Shown piece by piece: positions 1 to 9,148 of a stretch of DNA of 21,544 bases. Position 1 is the first letter of the stretch. Each line of letters starts with the position of its first letter. The position numbers and the translations under genes were made by a program. The notes below the pieces were generated by a model, which saw only the letters and a list, made by a program, of their open reading frames with translations, was not told the DNA's origin and ran no database searches. Origin of the DNA: Physcia stellaris (lineage: Eukaryota; Ascomycota; Lecanoromycetes; Caliciales; Physciaceae); the NCBI GenBank assembly GCA_018902385.1, contig JABSSW010000122.1:1-21544 (forward strand), in the 5' to 3' direction.

Positions 1-2
1 AT

Positions 3-825
3 ATATTTATTGATTTTATTACGAAATTATTTGACGTTCACGATCATAATGTCATTTGCACGATAATCGACAAATTTAATAAAAAACGTCATTATGCATT
101 CTGTACAACGAAAAACGAAAACACGAATGTTGAAATTACAACAAAAATATTCATTCAATACGTGTTTCGTATTCATGATTTGTTTTTTTTTCATAACATT
201 TGATCGAAATTTTCAATTCGTGTTTTTCGTATGACAAACATTTTGCAAAATTCTCGACATCAAATGTAAATTTTTTACGATTTTTCATTCAAAAATTGAT
301 GATCAAATCGAAAAAATCAATCAAAACATCGAAAAACAATTGCGACAATATTGCAATTACATGCAAAACGATTGAATCGTTTGATTATTTATAATCGAAT
401 TTGCAAACAATAACGCAATTTTTGCATTTATTGAATTGTCATCGTTTTTCATCAACAAGAATTTTCATTCATTTATGAATTTTTCATCGAATTTTATCTC
501 GTATATCACGACAAAAAAACGATTTTTAATCGTTAAAACGAAAAACATCACGAACACAATACAAAACATTTTCGATTATGTACGAATTCACGTCGAAATA
601 ATTCAAAAACGCATAACAACACAAATCAACAAATATCGTCAAATCGTCGAATACGTCGAAAAAGATTACGTTTTTTTGAATCGACAAAACATCAAAATCG
701 CTAAATCATTCGACAAATTTGATGACAAAAAACTTGATTCATACAAAATGTTAAAACGTATAAACAATTTTTATCAATTTGAATTATCTGAAACAATGCG
801 AATTTATGATGTGTTTCATTGTTGA
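3..825 (+). pseudogene. Ty3/gypsy integrase (element A), core and C-terminal domain, 5' truncated
   Basis: Integrase inserts the retrotransposon cDNA into the genome. The window starts just before the first catalytic aspartate, seen in IDFITKLFD (about 12-38). The next recognisable block, with NVICTIIDKFNKKRHY, continues the core. After the frameshift near 191, FDRNFQFVF (about 199-225) matches the second catalytic-aspartate motif, with Asp kept. The block containing HSKIDDQIE (about 280-305) matches the region of the catalytic glutamate. The C-terminal domain is the best preserved part: YVFLNRQNIKIAKSF, then DKFDDKKLDSYKMLKRI, then MRIYDVFHC just before the TGA at 823, which replaces a conserved Trp. 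Pro and Gly positions mostly read Ser, Phe, Asp or Asn, as expected when CC and GG have been mutated. Non-functional: frameshift plus several stops. Confidence 0.92.
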
Positions 826-1131
826 TTTTTGCGCAAAAATTTTTGTGATTTTTTCGAAAATCAAATCAACGAATCATTCGATTTCGTTGTAATCAACGAG
901 AATTTCGAATGAAAAATGAACGACATTTTAAAATTTCGATATTATTACGAGCGTTTTCAATATCGCGTCAATTGATCAAATTGATCGCATAATCGAATTT
1001 GATATTACGTCGATAACGATGAATTCGATAATGTTCGTGACGTAATAAATGATTATTATCAAATTTATTTCATCGTCGCAAATTCGAAATCATTCAAAAT
1101 CATTTTTTTCGTTTTTCAAATCGATGATTAA
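826..1131 (+). pseudogene. Chromodomain at the C-terminus of element A integrase
   Basis: Chromodomains on chromovirus integrases direct insertion by binding histone marks. Reading on in the integrase frame, FENQINESF and VVINENFE are followed by a TGA at a conserved Trp, then KMNDILKFRYY and RFQYRVN. Three further TGAs (973, 982, 1,000) sit at positions that are aromatic, usually Trp, in chromodomains. VDNDEFDNVRDVINDYYQ then gives the C-terminal helix region. A TAA at 1,129 closes the frame about where such proteins end. The call rests on motif order and on continuity with the integrase. Confidence 0.82.
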
Positions 1132-1299
1132 GATTTATTTGCGAATCGTCGTCGTTTTCGAAAAAAAATCGTCGTTTTGACATTCATTGAAATTACGTTC
1201 GATTAAAATTTGAAAATTTCAATTGAATTTGAATTCATTTTGATTTCATTCGTTCACATTAAAATTTTTTTTTTCAATTTCAAATTTTATTATCATCGT

Positions 1300-1450
1300 T
1301 TCGACGTTGTTTACAGTCAAAATTTACGTCGCATAGAAAATTGAATCGTGTCAAAAATATTTTCAGAAATTGTTGTTCGATTTTACTGAATTGTGAATTG
1401 ATGCAACATATTGAAAAAATCAAAAAATGATGATCGTGAAAATTTCGAAT
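1300..1450 (+). pseudogene. Degraded cysteine-motif coding relic, related to 6,468-6,830
   Basis: On the plus strand this stretch reads through IESCQKYF and, after two TGA codons, NQKMM near 1,427. The same ESCQKYF followed by a Lys-Met-rich block occurs at 6,663 onward, and a 26-base stretch of DNA is shared (gaattgaatcgtgtcaaaaa-like, around 1,344 and 6,660). In both places a stop codon precedes the motif at a similar distance. I do not recognise the protein. The spacing of Cys residues recalls short cysteine-rich fungal proteins, but the missing residues make this weak. It could equally be a non-coding repeat fragment. Confidence 0.3.
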
Positions 1451-1549
1451 TTTGAATTCATTCAAAACAATCGACAACGTTTTCGTTTCGAATCAACGAC
1501 GAATCGTCGAGACGACGTTCGCGAAAAAAGAAAAATAAAATTACGAACA

Positions 1550-1590
1550 TGTTTGACAAATAAATTTAACAAATGTTTGACAAATAAATA
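1550..1590. repeat. 24-bp tandem repeat, just under two units
   Basis: The stretch tgtttgacaaataaa occurs at 1,550 and again at 1,574, joined by tttaacaaa. No function is apparent. Confidence 0.75.
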
Positions 1591-2916
1591 GATAATTGAT
1601 ATAATATAATCGAACAACGAATTATGTTTTAATTTTACGTCGAAATTAACGTGATTTGAAACTTGACGTCGCACATTGTTTGCAATTTCAACATTTTGTA
1701 TTTATTTGTTTTTGCAAATTTATTGTTTTCGTCTAATTAATCAATCAATACAATCATACAAACACGATTCATGATATTACAAATCGTATATTTTTTCATT
1801 TTTTTTGCGAAATCGTTCGTTTTTTCAAAAATTTGAATTATAATTCGATTCGAAACAACAATTTCTAAACGAAATCGACAAAAAAAAAATAAACAAATAA
1901 AAATGTTTTGATAATGTTTTCATAATTTCGAAACATCGAAAACTTTTAAAACGTTATAATTTTCAATTTTTTCGCGTTTTCGTTTTTTCGAAATTCAACG
2001 ATCAATATAACAATCGATTGAATATCATTGTTTCATCGAACATGATTAATTGCAAATATTCGTTTTTAAATGATTGATCAATTTGTTCGACGTCGTGATA
2101 ATTTTTCTGTTCGTGAATCAATTGAAACGTTAATTGTTATAATTTCGAATTTTATTTTTTTGCATTTCGTCGAAATTTTGAAATGAAATAAACAATTTAA
2201 CATGATTGTAATTGTTTTACAATTTTCATTGAAATGATCGTACGAATTTGAAAAAAAAAAATTGCATTAATTTTTTGATTTTCGTAACGACAATAAAATC
2301 AAATTGTTTAACATGTGTTCATTTAATTTCAACGATTCAAATTTTTCGTATAAATTATGCACGTTCGCGTTCATGTTAAAAGAATAAATTTTGATTATAA
2401 CGATCAAAACAAATTTGAAAAATCGTTTTTTTGCATTGAATTTTGCACGTTACGACGACGACGAAATCGAATCGTTTGTTTTATACGATTCAAACATTTT
2501 GATTAATAATATTGCATCGTCAAAAAACAATTAAAAAATAACGTCATATTTCAAATATTTAATATTATGATTTTAATCGTTGTATGTTTTAATAACATAT
2601 GCGTTTTTTTTTTCAAAATTATATTTTGTACATTTCGTAACGAAATATTTATATTGTTTTTGATCGCATTTGTTTTGATTATATTAATTAACAAATCGAT
2701 TGTTTTTTGATTGAAATGTACGTTTAATTTTTAATTATTTTCATTCGTCGACATTGAAATAAAACGAATCGTGTTTTGTATGATTAACAAACATTTTGAA
2801 ATTTGAATATTTGTTATACGTAACAATTCATTTACGATTTGATTATAACGATGAAAAATATTTTGTATCGTAACATGATCGTGTTTCAAATAATTGCGTT
2901 TCGAATAATTCGATTT

Positions 2917-4039
2917 TCAATTTTCAAAGATTTTTTCAAAACAATAAAATTTAAAATGCATTGTTTTTCGAATGAAAAATAAATCGATTTTAAAACAATT
3001 TAATGTTGCATCGAACGTTACGCGAGCGATTTTCGTTGTAAACAATAAAAAATATAATAATGAATTTGCGTTTCGAAATGATTGATTTTTGTTCGTTGAA
3101 TTATTATTGACGTTTCGTAAATATTTTAAATGTTTCATTCAACGTGACGATTTTATTGATTTTTTGTTTATACAATTTAATTTTGACAAATTCAAAAAAC
3201 ATGTCAATCGAATAAAAAAACGAAAAATGATTAAAATTGCAAATGACGAACATATATCGATGTTAAAAATATAAATTCGAATTTTTCGATTTTAATTAAA
3301 TTTTGCGAAAAAATCATGTCAATTATTATAATGAAACAATCAATATTTTTTGCAAAAATAATTTTTGATCAAACATCGTATTTATTTTCAAAATTTTCTT
3401 TAATTGATTTTCGTTTTAAATTTCACGTTGTTTTTATTTGATATTTTTTTGATTTGACGTGCATATATTTTTTTTTAATCAATAAATACGTTTTTTCGAA
3501 ATTGCATTATTGTTGACAAATTATTGTAACAAATTCATTAAAAGTATATTGTTGTAACAAAATCATTAAAAAATACGATCGTTGTAACAAATTCATTAAA
3601 AAACAATTGATATATGTTATATTAATATAATTTTTGAAACGTTTTTTCGAATCGTATTAATTTATATTTTTTGATTTTTTTCGCGTTGCATCAATATTTT
3701 GATTTTTTGTTTCGCGTTTGATTTTCGTCGATTTAATTTCGTGAAAATTTGACGTAACAATTATTTCGTTTTTTTTTTTCGTTGAATAAAATATTGATAA
3801 TGAATTGAATGTTTGTTTTTCGAATTTTGACAATAATTTGATAAACGTTTTTTTGAAATTCGACACGAAAATTGAATATATTGATAATGCAAAACGTTTC
3901 GAACAACGATTTTTATCATATTATTTGTTAAATTACAAACAAATTCGATAAATTCTGAATATGACAAAATATTATTAAAAATATTATTGTTTTTTGACAA
4001 AAACATCGTTATTTTTTTGATGAATATTGATATTTTTTA
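2917..4039. other. AT-rich decayed sequence, no confident gene
   Basis: Short frames exist on both strands (for example 3,089-3,274 plus and 3,761-4,006 minus), but none matches a family I recognise and they overlap one another. Apart from the tandem repeat at 3,520 I see only low-complexity A/T runs. Confidence 0.4.
3520..3604. repeat. 29-30 bp tandem repeat, three units
   Basis: Units containing tgtaacaaattcattaaaa begin near 3,520, 3,549 and 3,579 and differ by a few bases. A looser echo of the same words (cgttgtaacgaatttattaa) lies at about 8,230-8,270, so the two places may derive from one repeat family. Confidence 0.8.
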
Positions 4040-4545
4040 ACAAGTAGACTCGAAAGTTTTTTTAAAAAAAACTTTGTCGAAAATTCTTAGAATTAGAGTC
4101 AAATCTGATAAAATTACGAAATCTTTTCATCGAAATCAAAGTTTTTTGCGATTTCATCGATTTCGCACTTTAATAGCTTTTTAATTCATCAAGTAAATCA
4201 TACATTCGAAAACTTGTTTTGAAGCACGAAGTGAACACTATTCAAAAAATTCAAAATATCGAAAATCGAGCGAATGCGCATTGAATTATGATGAATATAA
4301 CATTTTTGTTTCGCAAACGTTGTTGCGAAATTGTTTTACAAACACATTTTTAACATGATTTTTCAAGTTTCAAAACTATTGCGATAATGAATCGATTTCT
4401 GTTATTTTTGCAACGTTGAAATGCGCTCATTCTGTTTTACAATTTTGACTAAATAAGTGAAAATCATATTTGATTGTTGATTGATGTGCAGATTGCAAAT
4501 CAATTGCAACAACAAATTACATTTTGATGATTGATCGTCAAATAA
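4040..4545 (+). repeat. Left arm of a ~510-bp inverted repeat
   Basis: The reverse complement of 20,570-21,083 aligns along nearly the whole of this stretch. Shared words include gataaaattacgaaa near the outer end, ttgcgataatgaatcgatt in the middle, and gattgttgattg at the inner end. Similarity begins at caag (4,041) and the reverse complement of cttg (near 21,080), and fades inward near 4,545. The arms differ by many substitutions and small indels, so they are old. A third, shorter direct copy lies at 6,300-6,445. The arm is much less depleted of AG/CT than its surroundings. They may be the terminal inverted repeats of a ~17-kb element, or two insertions of one repeat family in opposite orientations. 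No target-site duplication could be recognised. Confidence 0.75.
4421..4530 (+). pseudogene. Candidate small cysteine-rich coding relic within the left inverted-repeat arm
   Basis: From an ATG at 4,421 the frame reads MRSFCFTILTK, a TAA, VKIIFDC, a TGA, then LMCRLQINCNN. The same frame in the right arm (minus strand) reads RFFCFTILIK, stop, LKIIRDC, stop, LRCNMCNNY. In the copy near 6,331 it reads RSKNSTISNN, stop, VKII, stops, then LMCKMCNNC. The stops fall at the same places in the copies, and the Cys and Lys/Ile residues persist. That suggests a coding ancestor with a Cys-x2-Cys-x2-Cys type cluster, but homologous DNA alone could give the same appearance. Function unknown. Confidence 0.3.
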
Positions 4546-5700
4546 ATTTTGAACTAATTGAATCGAAAAAGAATGTCGCAAATTTGAAATTCATAATTGA
4601 GAAATCTCAATGTCAAACATGAAGTTTGAATCGCAAAAATTGCAATCATTTAATTATATCTTCGAAACATATCATGATTCTCGATTGAGTATAACGTAAT
4701 AGAATATCAGAATGTATTTGCTCTGATATTGATCATTCTGAATACTATGTACATATGTTGATTTCAAAATTCTGACTGATTTGATCATCTGCGACGAAAA
4801 CATCGAAAATATGTCATACAAATCGAATTTGTTTTTTCAGCGAAATTTTCTGACTTATTAAGATTTCAAAAATTCGAATTTGCAATCTTTGCATCGATGT
4901 ATGTTTGCGAAAATGATTCGCGTCTGAAGACATTCGATGAAACATTTGATGAAACATTTGATAAAATATTTGATGAAACATTTGATAAAACATTTGATGA
5001 AAATCGATTCGATTTGAAAAAAACTTCGTGAAAATTATATCGATCATGACATATTCGAATAAAGATTTTTTTTTCGTTTTCATTTGTGCTCGTTTGTTTC
5101 GATTTTTAATTCGATCAATTCGTTTCATTGCATTTTCTCGTCGTCGTCAAAACATGTGTCAAAATCGATCGATTCGTCTGTCATATATATATCGTTCGAC
5201 TCATCAAAATCATTCGATTCGTTTGATCAAACTGAATGTTTTTTTCTTTTTATTCTTGTTGTTTTCGCATCTATTTTCTCTTTCGTTTCTTTGATTCGTT
5301 TGATATTCTTTGCAAGTTGAACTTCTTGAAAAGTTGAAATATTGTGTGAAAAATCAAATTTTCATTTTTTTCTTTGCATTGCATTGCAGACGTATTTCGT
5401 CAACGATTTAAAAAGAAAACGACTGTTATGTTTGATTATTTTCTTTCTCATATGCAAGCGAATTCTCTTCTCATCGTTGATTCGAACAACGATAAAAAAA
5501 AAAAAATGTTTTTTTCATTTGCAATGAACGTATTCATTTCATACATGACGTTTTATTCAAATTTGAAAACGACAATGATTTTTCAACAAAACATTTAAAG
5601 AACGCGCTAGACGATATTTCAATTTCGAAAAAAGTTTTTCATTGATTTTTATGATTTTAATTCGTTTCAATTGTCATCAATATTTGAAAATTTGATTTTT
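4546..5700. other. Less mutated AT-rich island, no recognised gene
   Basis: AG and CT words are visibly more common here than in the rest of the window. Frames of 60-104 codons are open on both strands: 4,814-5,128 minus, 5,028-5,294, 5,084-5,320, 5,342-5,527 and 5,374-5,598 plus. None resembles a family I know, and they overlap in conflicting frames, so I do not call a gene. A pyrimidine-rich stretch followed by gcattgcag at about 5,370-5,390 looks like a fungal 3' splice site but has no supporting exon. Confidence 0.4.
4936..5001. repeat. 12-bp minisatellite, about five to six units
   Basis: The unit gatgaaacattt, with gataaaatattt and gataaaacattt variants, is repeated head to tail. It is translatable in more than one frame: Asp-Glu-Thr-Phe type units on the plus strand, Gln-Met-Phe-His type on the minus strand. 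The plus reading would be an acidic linker, but neither is supported by a recognised gene. Confidence 0.85.
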
Positions 5701-6294
5701 TCAAACTTTTTGATTTTTTTGTAACAATTTTTGTTGTGATTTCACTTGAGAACGCGTGTGTTTATTTATTTTCGAAACATCAAATGCAACGTCAAACATG
5801 AAACGTGTTTCAATCAATGAATCTTGAATGATAATTGACTGTATGATCGAATATATTTCAAACTTTTGTTTATTCAATATTATTTCATTTCGATCGTTGA
5901 TCGTGTAATGAGATTTTCGAAATTTCATTGATGTTTGAAATGTAACAATCATCGAATGACATTCGTAAAAAACGTTTATTTCGATCGATGCAAAAATAAA
6001 AACAAAAACGAAAATAGAAACAGAAGCAAAAACAAAAGCAAATTTGATGTTAAATGTTTGACGTTGACGCTTTTTTTTTCGTTTTTTCGCATGACGAATT
6101 GCTGCATTACGCGAATACGTCGTGATAAAAAAATCTAAATTCAACGTGAATTGCATGATTTGTTGAAATATGCAAATAATTAAATTGATATGAAAAGTTG
6201 ATATTTTGACGTGTTGATGTTTTGAATTATTGAATTCTGAACTCATCAATTTGTATGCGATCAAATTTTTACGTTTTGATAATTCAATGCGCAC
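5701..6294 (-). CDS. Hypothetical 197-codon open frame, unrecognised, probably a decayed disordered protein
   Basis: This is the longest uninterrupted frame in the window. It starts MRIELSKRKN and ends QKLLQKNQKV. A basic patch (AKKRKKKRQRQ, about residues 68-78) precedes an alternating hydrophobic stretch (about 84-106) made of F-A-F-V-F-A-S type pairs. That stretch comes from a short-period DNA repeat (aaaaac/aaaagc-like on the plus strand, about 5,990-6,045). If C-to-T change has acted, Phe, Val, Ser and Ile in it may stand for former Pro, Ala and Thr, making a low-complexity linker rather than a membrane segment. The C-terminal third is rich in Lys, Gln and Ser. The start lies beside the third copy of the inverted-repeat sequence at 6,300. 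I recognise no domain. An accidental open frame in a less mutated island is possible. Confidence 0.35.
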   Translation of the reverse strand: MRIELSKRKNLIAYKLMSSEFNNSKHQHVKISTFHINLIICIFQQIMQFTLNLDFFITTYSRNAAIRHAKKRKKKRQRQTFNIKFAFVFASVSIFVFVFIFASIEINVFYECHSMIVTFQTSMKFRKSHYTINDRNEIILNKQKFEIYSIIQSIIIQDSLIETRFMFDVAFDVSKINKHTRSQVKSQQKLLQKNQKV

Positions 6295-6299
6295 ACACT

Positions 6300-6445
6300 C
6301 AAATTTAATGATTGTTACAACATTGAATTTCGCTCAAAAAACTCTACAATTTCAAATAACTAAGTAAAAATCATATGAAAAATATGATTGATGTGCAAAA
6401 TGTGCAATAATTGCACGAAAATTTTGATGTTTCTCGTCAAGATTG
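6300..6445 (+). repeat. Third, partial copy of the inverted-repeat sequence
   Basis: This stretch matches the inner part of the left arm (about 4,395-4,535) in direct orientation. Shared features are the cgctca word, acaattt followed by a run containing actaa, then tgaaaatcatat-like sequence, and the gattgatgtgca core followed by gtgcaa. It also matches the right arm, including cgcaaaaattttaatg against cgaaaattttgatg. Like the arms it keeps more AG/CT than the surroundings. Confidence 0.65.
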
Positions 6446-6467
6446 ATTTAATTTGATAAGATAGTAA

Positions 6468-6830
6468 GTTTTTGAAAAAGAAAACGAAATATTTTTTTTT
6501 ATAAATTGTGTTCTATTTGTTCGTTCAATGATATTGATTGATGTTGAAATTTTTAATATATTGATTGAAAATTTTTCGTTTGTTACGATATTTGATTTCG
6601 AATTTCGTAATAATTATTTCGTGCGTTTTACGAAATTTATTTCGAATTGATATAAAGAAATTGAATCGTGTCAAAAATATTTTTTTGAATTAAACATCGT
6701 ATTATTGTTTCACGTATTAACATGCAATGAAAAAAAAATGAAAATAAAAAATTCGCAAATTTTTGAATGCAAAACGAATAAAATCGAATTTTTCGATAAT
6801 GATTTCAATGATGTTTTCGAATTGATATAA
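6468..6830 (+). pseudogene. Degraded 120-codon frame with ESCQKYF motif, unknown protein
   Basis: Reading in one frame from 6,468 gives 120 codons interrupted only by a TGA at 6,648, then a TAA at 6,828. The part after the TGA reads YKEIESCQKYFFELNI, and further on LTCNEKKMKIKNSQIFEC and FFDNDFNDVFELI. The single TGA fits a Trp lost by the mutation process that dominates this window. The ESCQKYF block and the Lys-Met block have a related copy at about 1,340-1,440. Four Cys remain. A cysteine-rich or zinc-binding ancestor is possible, but I cannot name a family. Confidence 0.35.
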
Positions 6831-7388
6831 TTATTATTAATTGTTGCGAAACGATCACAAACTTTATATAATTTGAAATTTTTGATCGTAATTCGTACGA
6901 AACAAATAATATAACGATTTCAATCGAAAAATGCAAATCGTGATGATTATAATAACGATTCGAATGTAAATTTTTTTTAAAAAAAAATTGATTGCAAATA
7001 TCAATTAATTAAAATTAAAATTACAATTTAACATGTTTATTATTCAAACGAATCGTTGTTTTATCAAGAACAAAATTCGTGATTTATTATGTATTCGACG
7101 ACTTTTTATCGAAATTTTCAACGATTATCGTATATCGTTAATCATTGATTTATTCGTGATTTTTACAATTCACGAAATTAAAATTTGTGAAATTTTGTTG
7201 ATTATATTATTCGACGCATATATCGAAATGTGTTTATTAAAATTTGAATGAAAATTTAAAAATCGTTTAATTGTTTTTAATTTGAATCGTTGCAAATCGT
7301 TTATTCGATTTTGATTTGAATCGTTACAAAATTTTATTAATTCGATTTTGATTTGAATCGTTGCAAAATTTTATTAATTCGATTAATG
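6831..7388. other. Decayed sequence with a small open frame at 7,033-7,251
   Basis: The 72-codon plus frame (MFIIQTNRCFIKNKIRDLL...) is open but matches nothing I recognise. The rest is A/T-rich with stops in every frame, ending in the 37-bp tandem repeat listed separately. Confidence 0.35.
7267..7384. repeat. 37-bp tandem repeat, about three units
   Basis: Two near-identical units, starting ttcgattttgatttgaatcg, occupy 7,304-7,340 and 7,341-7,377. A diverged unit precedes them and a partial one follows. The sequence ends just before the left copy of the 178-bp direct repeat. Confidence 0.88.
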
Positions 7389-7566
7389 TAAAACGCATGT
7401 TTAAAAAACAAATAACATAACGAAAATATTTAATTTAAAAAACAAATATTTTCATAAAAATCGAATATCAAAAATAAAAATGTGTATCAAATTTTCATTA
7501 ATTTCGATATGAATTTTCGTTGATAAAATAAATTTTTAATCGAAATTTTCAAACATGTTCGTAATA
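7389..7566. repeat. 178-bp direct repeat, left copy
   Basis: Nearly identical to 9,149-9,325, with only about a dozen differences by eye, mostly single C/T or G/A changes and one or two length changes in A runs. Both copies begin taaaacgcatgtttaaaa and end aaacatgttcgtaata. Inside them is a span starting tgtttaaaa and ending caaaca, which would suit the TG...CA ends of an LTR. However, the similarity continues a few bases beyond on both sides, so the LTR reading is uncertain. Confidence 0.92.
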
Positions 7567-8325
7567 TTTTTTTTTTTTCAAATTTCGTTTCAAAACGAAT
7601 ATTTTATTTTTTTTATCGATCGACATTGTGAAAAAATTCGTTGATTATAATTTAAATATCAATTTGATCATAATCGAAACAAAAAAATTCAAAACAAATA
7701 CGATAAACGTAAAAAAATAAATGCGAAAACAAAAAATACGAAAACGAAAACAAAAAATATATACGAAAATTGCAAAAATGAAAATTTTGTTAAAAATTTT
7801 GATTTCGATTTAAACGAAAAATATTTGCAAATTAATATGATGAAACGATCGATATTTCGAACAAAACAAAAACAAAAACAACAAAACGATATTGATTTCG
7901 CGAACGTATATTGTTTCAAATTTATCGAATTTGAATTTTTCGAATTTTTGTTAATCGACAAATTTTGTTTAATTGCAAATTTTGAAATCGAACAAAATGT
8001 TGACGCATCGACGATTAACAAAAAATTACGAAAAAAACGAATTGATTTGATCGTGCAACAAATTCGTATTGATTGTTGTTTTTTATTTTTTCATGTCATT
8101 TGTTTTCGTATCGTTGTATGTAATAAATTCATTTTCGTTGATGTTGATTGCGAAAATGTAAAAAATCGAACGCATGCGTTTTGAAATCGTTTTAATCGAT
8201 TCATTAAAAATTTCATTGAAACAAATTCATTAATCGTTGTAACGAATTTATTAAATGTCGTTGAAACAAACAAATCGTTGAAACAGAAACGAAACGAAAC
8301 GTAATTCGAAATATTTTGAATTAAT

Positions 8326-8421
8326 TTTTGAATAATTGTTTGATGATTTGAAATAAATGATTTGATTTTTTTGTTTAATATTTTGAATAATTGTTTGTTG
8401 ATTTAAAATAAATAATTTGAT
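8326..8421. repeat. Two ~41-bp units spaced 55 bp apart
   Basis: ttttgaataattgtttgatg and its continuation at 8,326-8,366 recur with a few changes at 8,381-8,421, followed by a short TA run. Confidence 0.8.
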
Positions 8422-8714
8422 ATATATATAATTTTTATTTTTATTTTGAACAAACGATGTTTCAACGTTTCAAAAAAATCATTATTGTAAAAATCATTGA
8501 ATAAAATGAATTGATTGATTCGAAAAAACAAAAAAATCGTTTATTGATTTGTTGATAAAATTTTTCATTTTTTATCACAATAAATTGATTGATTTTCAAA
8601 TCAAAAAAATCAATTGTTGATTGTTATTATCGTTAATTCACGATTATTTTTGCAAATTCACGATACGTCAAATGAAAATAAAATGCAATCATCGTTTTTC
8701 AAAAAAAAAATTTC

Positions 8715-8865
8715 GTTTCGTGAAAATTCATTTTGTTGTTTTATTCACGAAAATTCGATTTGTGATTTCGTGATTTTTCGCAAAAAAATTTTCGTTTCGT
8801 TGATTTGAAAATGTTTTATGTAAATTTCATTCAATTCACGAAAATTCGTTTTGTTGTTTCGTAAA
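8715..8865. repeat. Short dispersed repeat words around cacgaaaattcg
   Basis: Variants of cgaaaattc(g/a)ttttgttgttt occur near 8,720 and 8,838, and attcacgaaaattcg occurs near 8,743 and 8,834. The spacing is irregular, so this is a degenerate local duplication rather than a clean array. Confidence 0.5.
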
Positions 8866-9148
8866 TTTTTTTTAAAATTTTTTTTTGACGATTTTATTTG
8901 ATTATTCGCGTATTTCGACGAACAATTCACAAAAACAAAATTTGATCGAATAATCGTTAATTTCGTTAATTTTGTACGAAAAATTTGTTGTGTTAAAAAC
9001 AATAAATTATCGTTATTGCGATTGATGAAAAAATTTGATTTTAAAAATGTGCGATCGTCACGAATTGAATAATCGTGTTTTTTTTTATTTGTTAATTTTG
9101 CGAATATAAATTTTATATCGTTCGTCACGATAAAAATTCAATATAAAA

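Larger units (their letters stand above)
1..1131 (+). mobile_element. 3' part of a Ty3/gypsy chromovirus (element A), heavily mutated
   Basis: The left edge of the window cuts into the pol gene of an LTR retrotransposon. Integrase core, integrase C-terminal domain and chromodomain follow in the order typical of chromoviruses. The frame is open from the edge to about position 191, shifts by one base in a T run (183-191), then runs to a TAA at 1,129. Across about 311 codons the second stretch has eight stops, all TGA, at 232, 373, 382, 823, 910, 973, 982 and 1,000. All fall where the family has tryptophan. I could not place the 3' LTR; it should lie in the following few hundred bases. The sequence differs clearly from element B's integrase, so this is a separate lineage. 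Confidence 0.9.
1132..2916. other. AT-rich decayed sequence, no confident gene
   Basis: All six frames are densely interrupted. This stretch should contain the 3' untranslated region and LTR of element A, but I found no matching second LTR in the window to fix its borders. A cysteine-containing motif at about 1,300-1,450 and a 24-bp repeat at 1,550 are listed separately. Small minus-strand frames at 1,280-1,477 and 1,462-1,674 match nothing I recognise. Confidence 0.4.
7567..9148. other. Sequence between the direct repeats; unrecognised frames only
   Basis: Open frames of 110-127 codons occur on both strands: 7,689-8,021 minus, 7,825-8,184 plus and 8,745-9,128 minus. The plus one, MQINMMKRSIFRTKQKQ onward, contains a Lys/Arg/Ile-rich segment and several Cys near its end. 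It overlaps the first minus frame, and I recognise none of them. If the flanking 178-bp repeats are LTRs, this would be the body of a short non-autonomous element of about 1.9 kb in total. Confidence 0.35.

Noticed and set aside
3520-3604. CRISPR-like array
   Set aside because: The units are directly abutting tandem repeats without unique spacers, in fungal-type nuclear DNA.
5028-5598. Overlapping plus-strand frames as a spliced gene with a gcattgcag acceptor
   Set aside because: No donor site, exon continuity or family match could be established, and the frames conflict with one another.
7689-8021. Membrane protein suggested by a Phe/Val-rich minus-strand frame ending in FVFVFVFFVFAFIF-like residues
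   Set aside because: The hydrophobic run comes from a simple aaaaacgaaaac-type DNA repeat and overlaps an equally open plus frame. Phe/Val pairs in this mutated composition are not evidence of a membrane segment.
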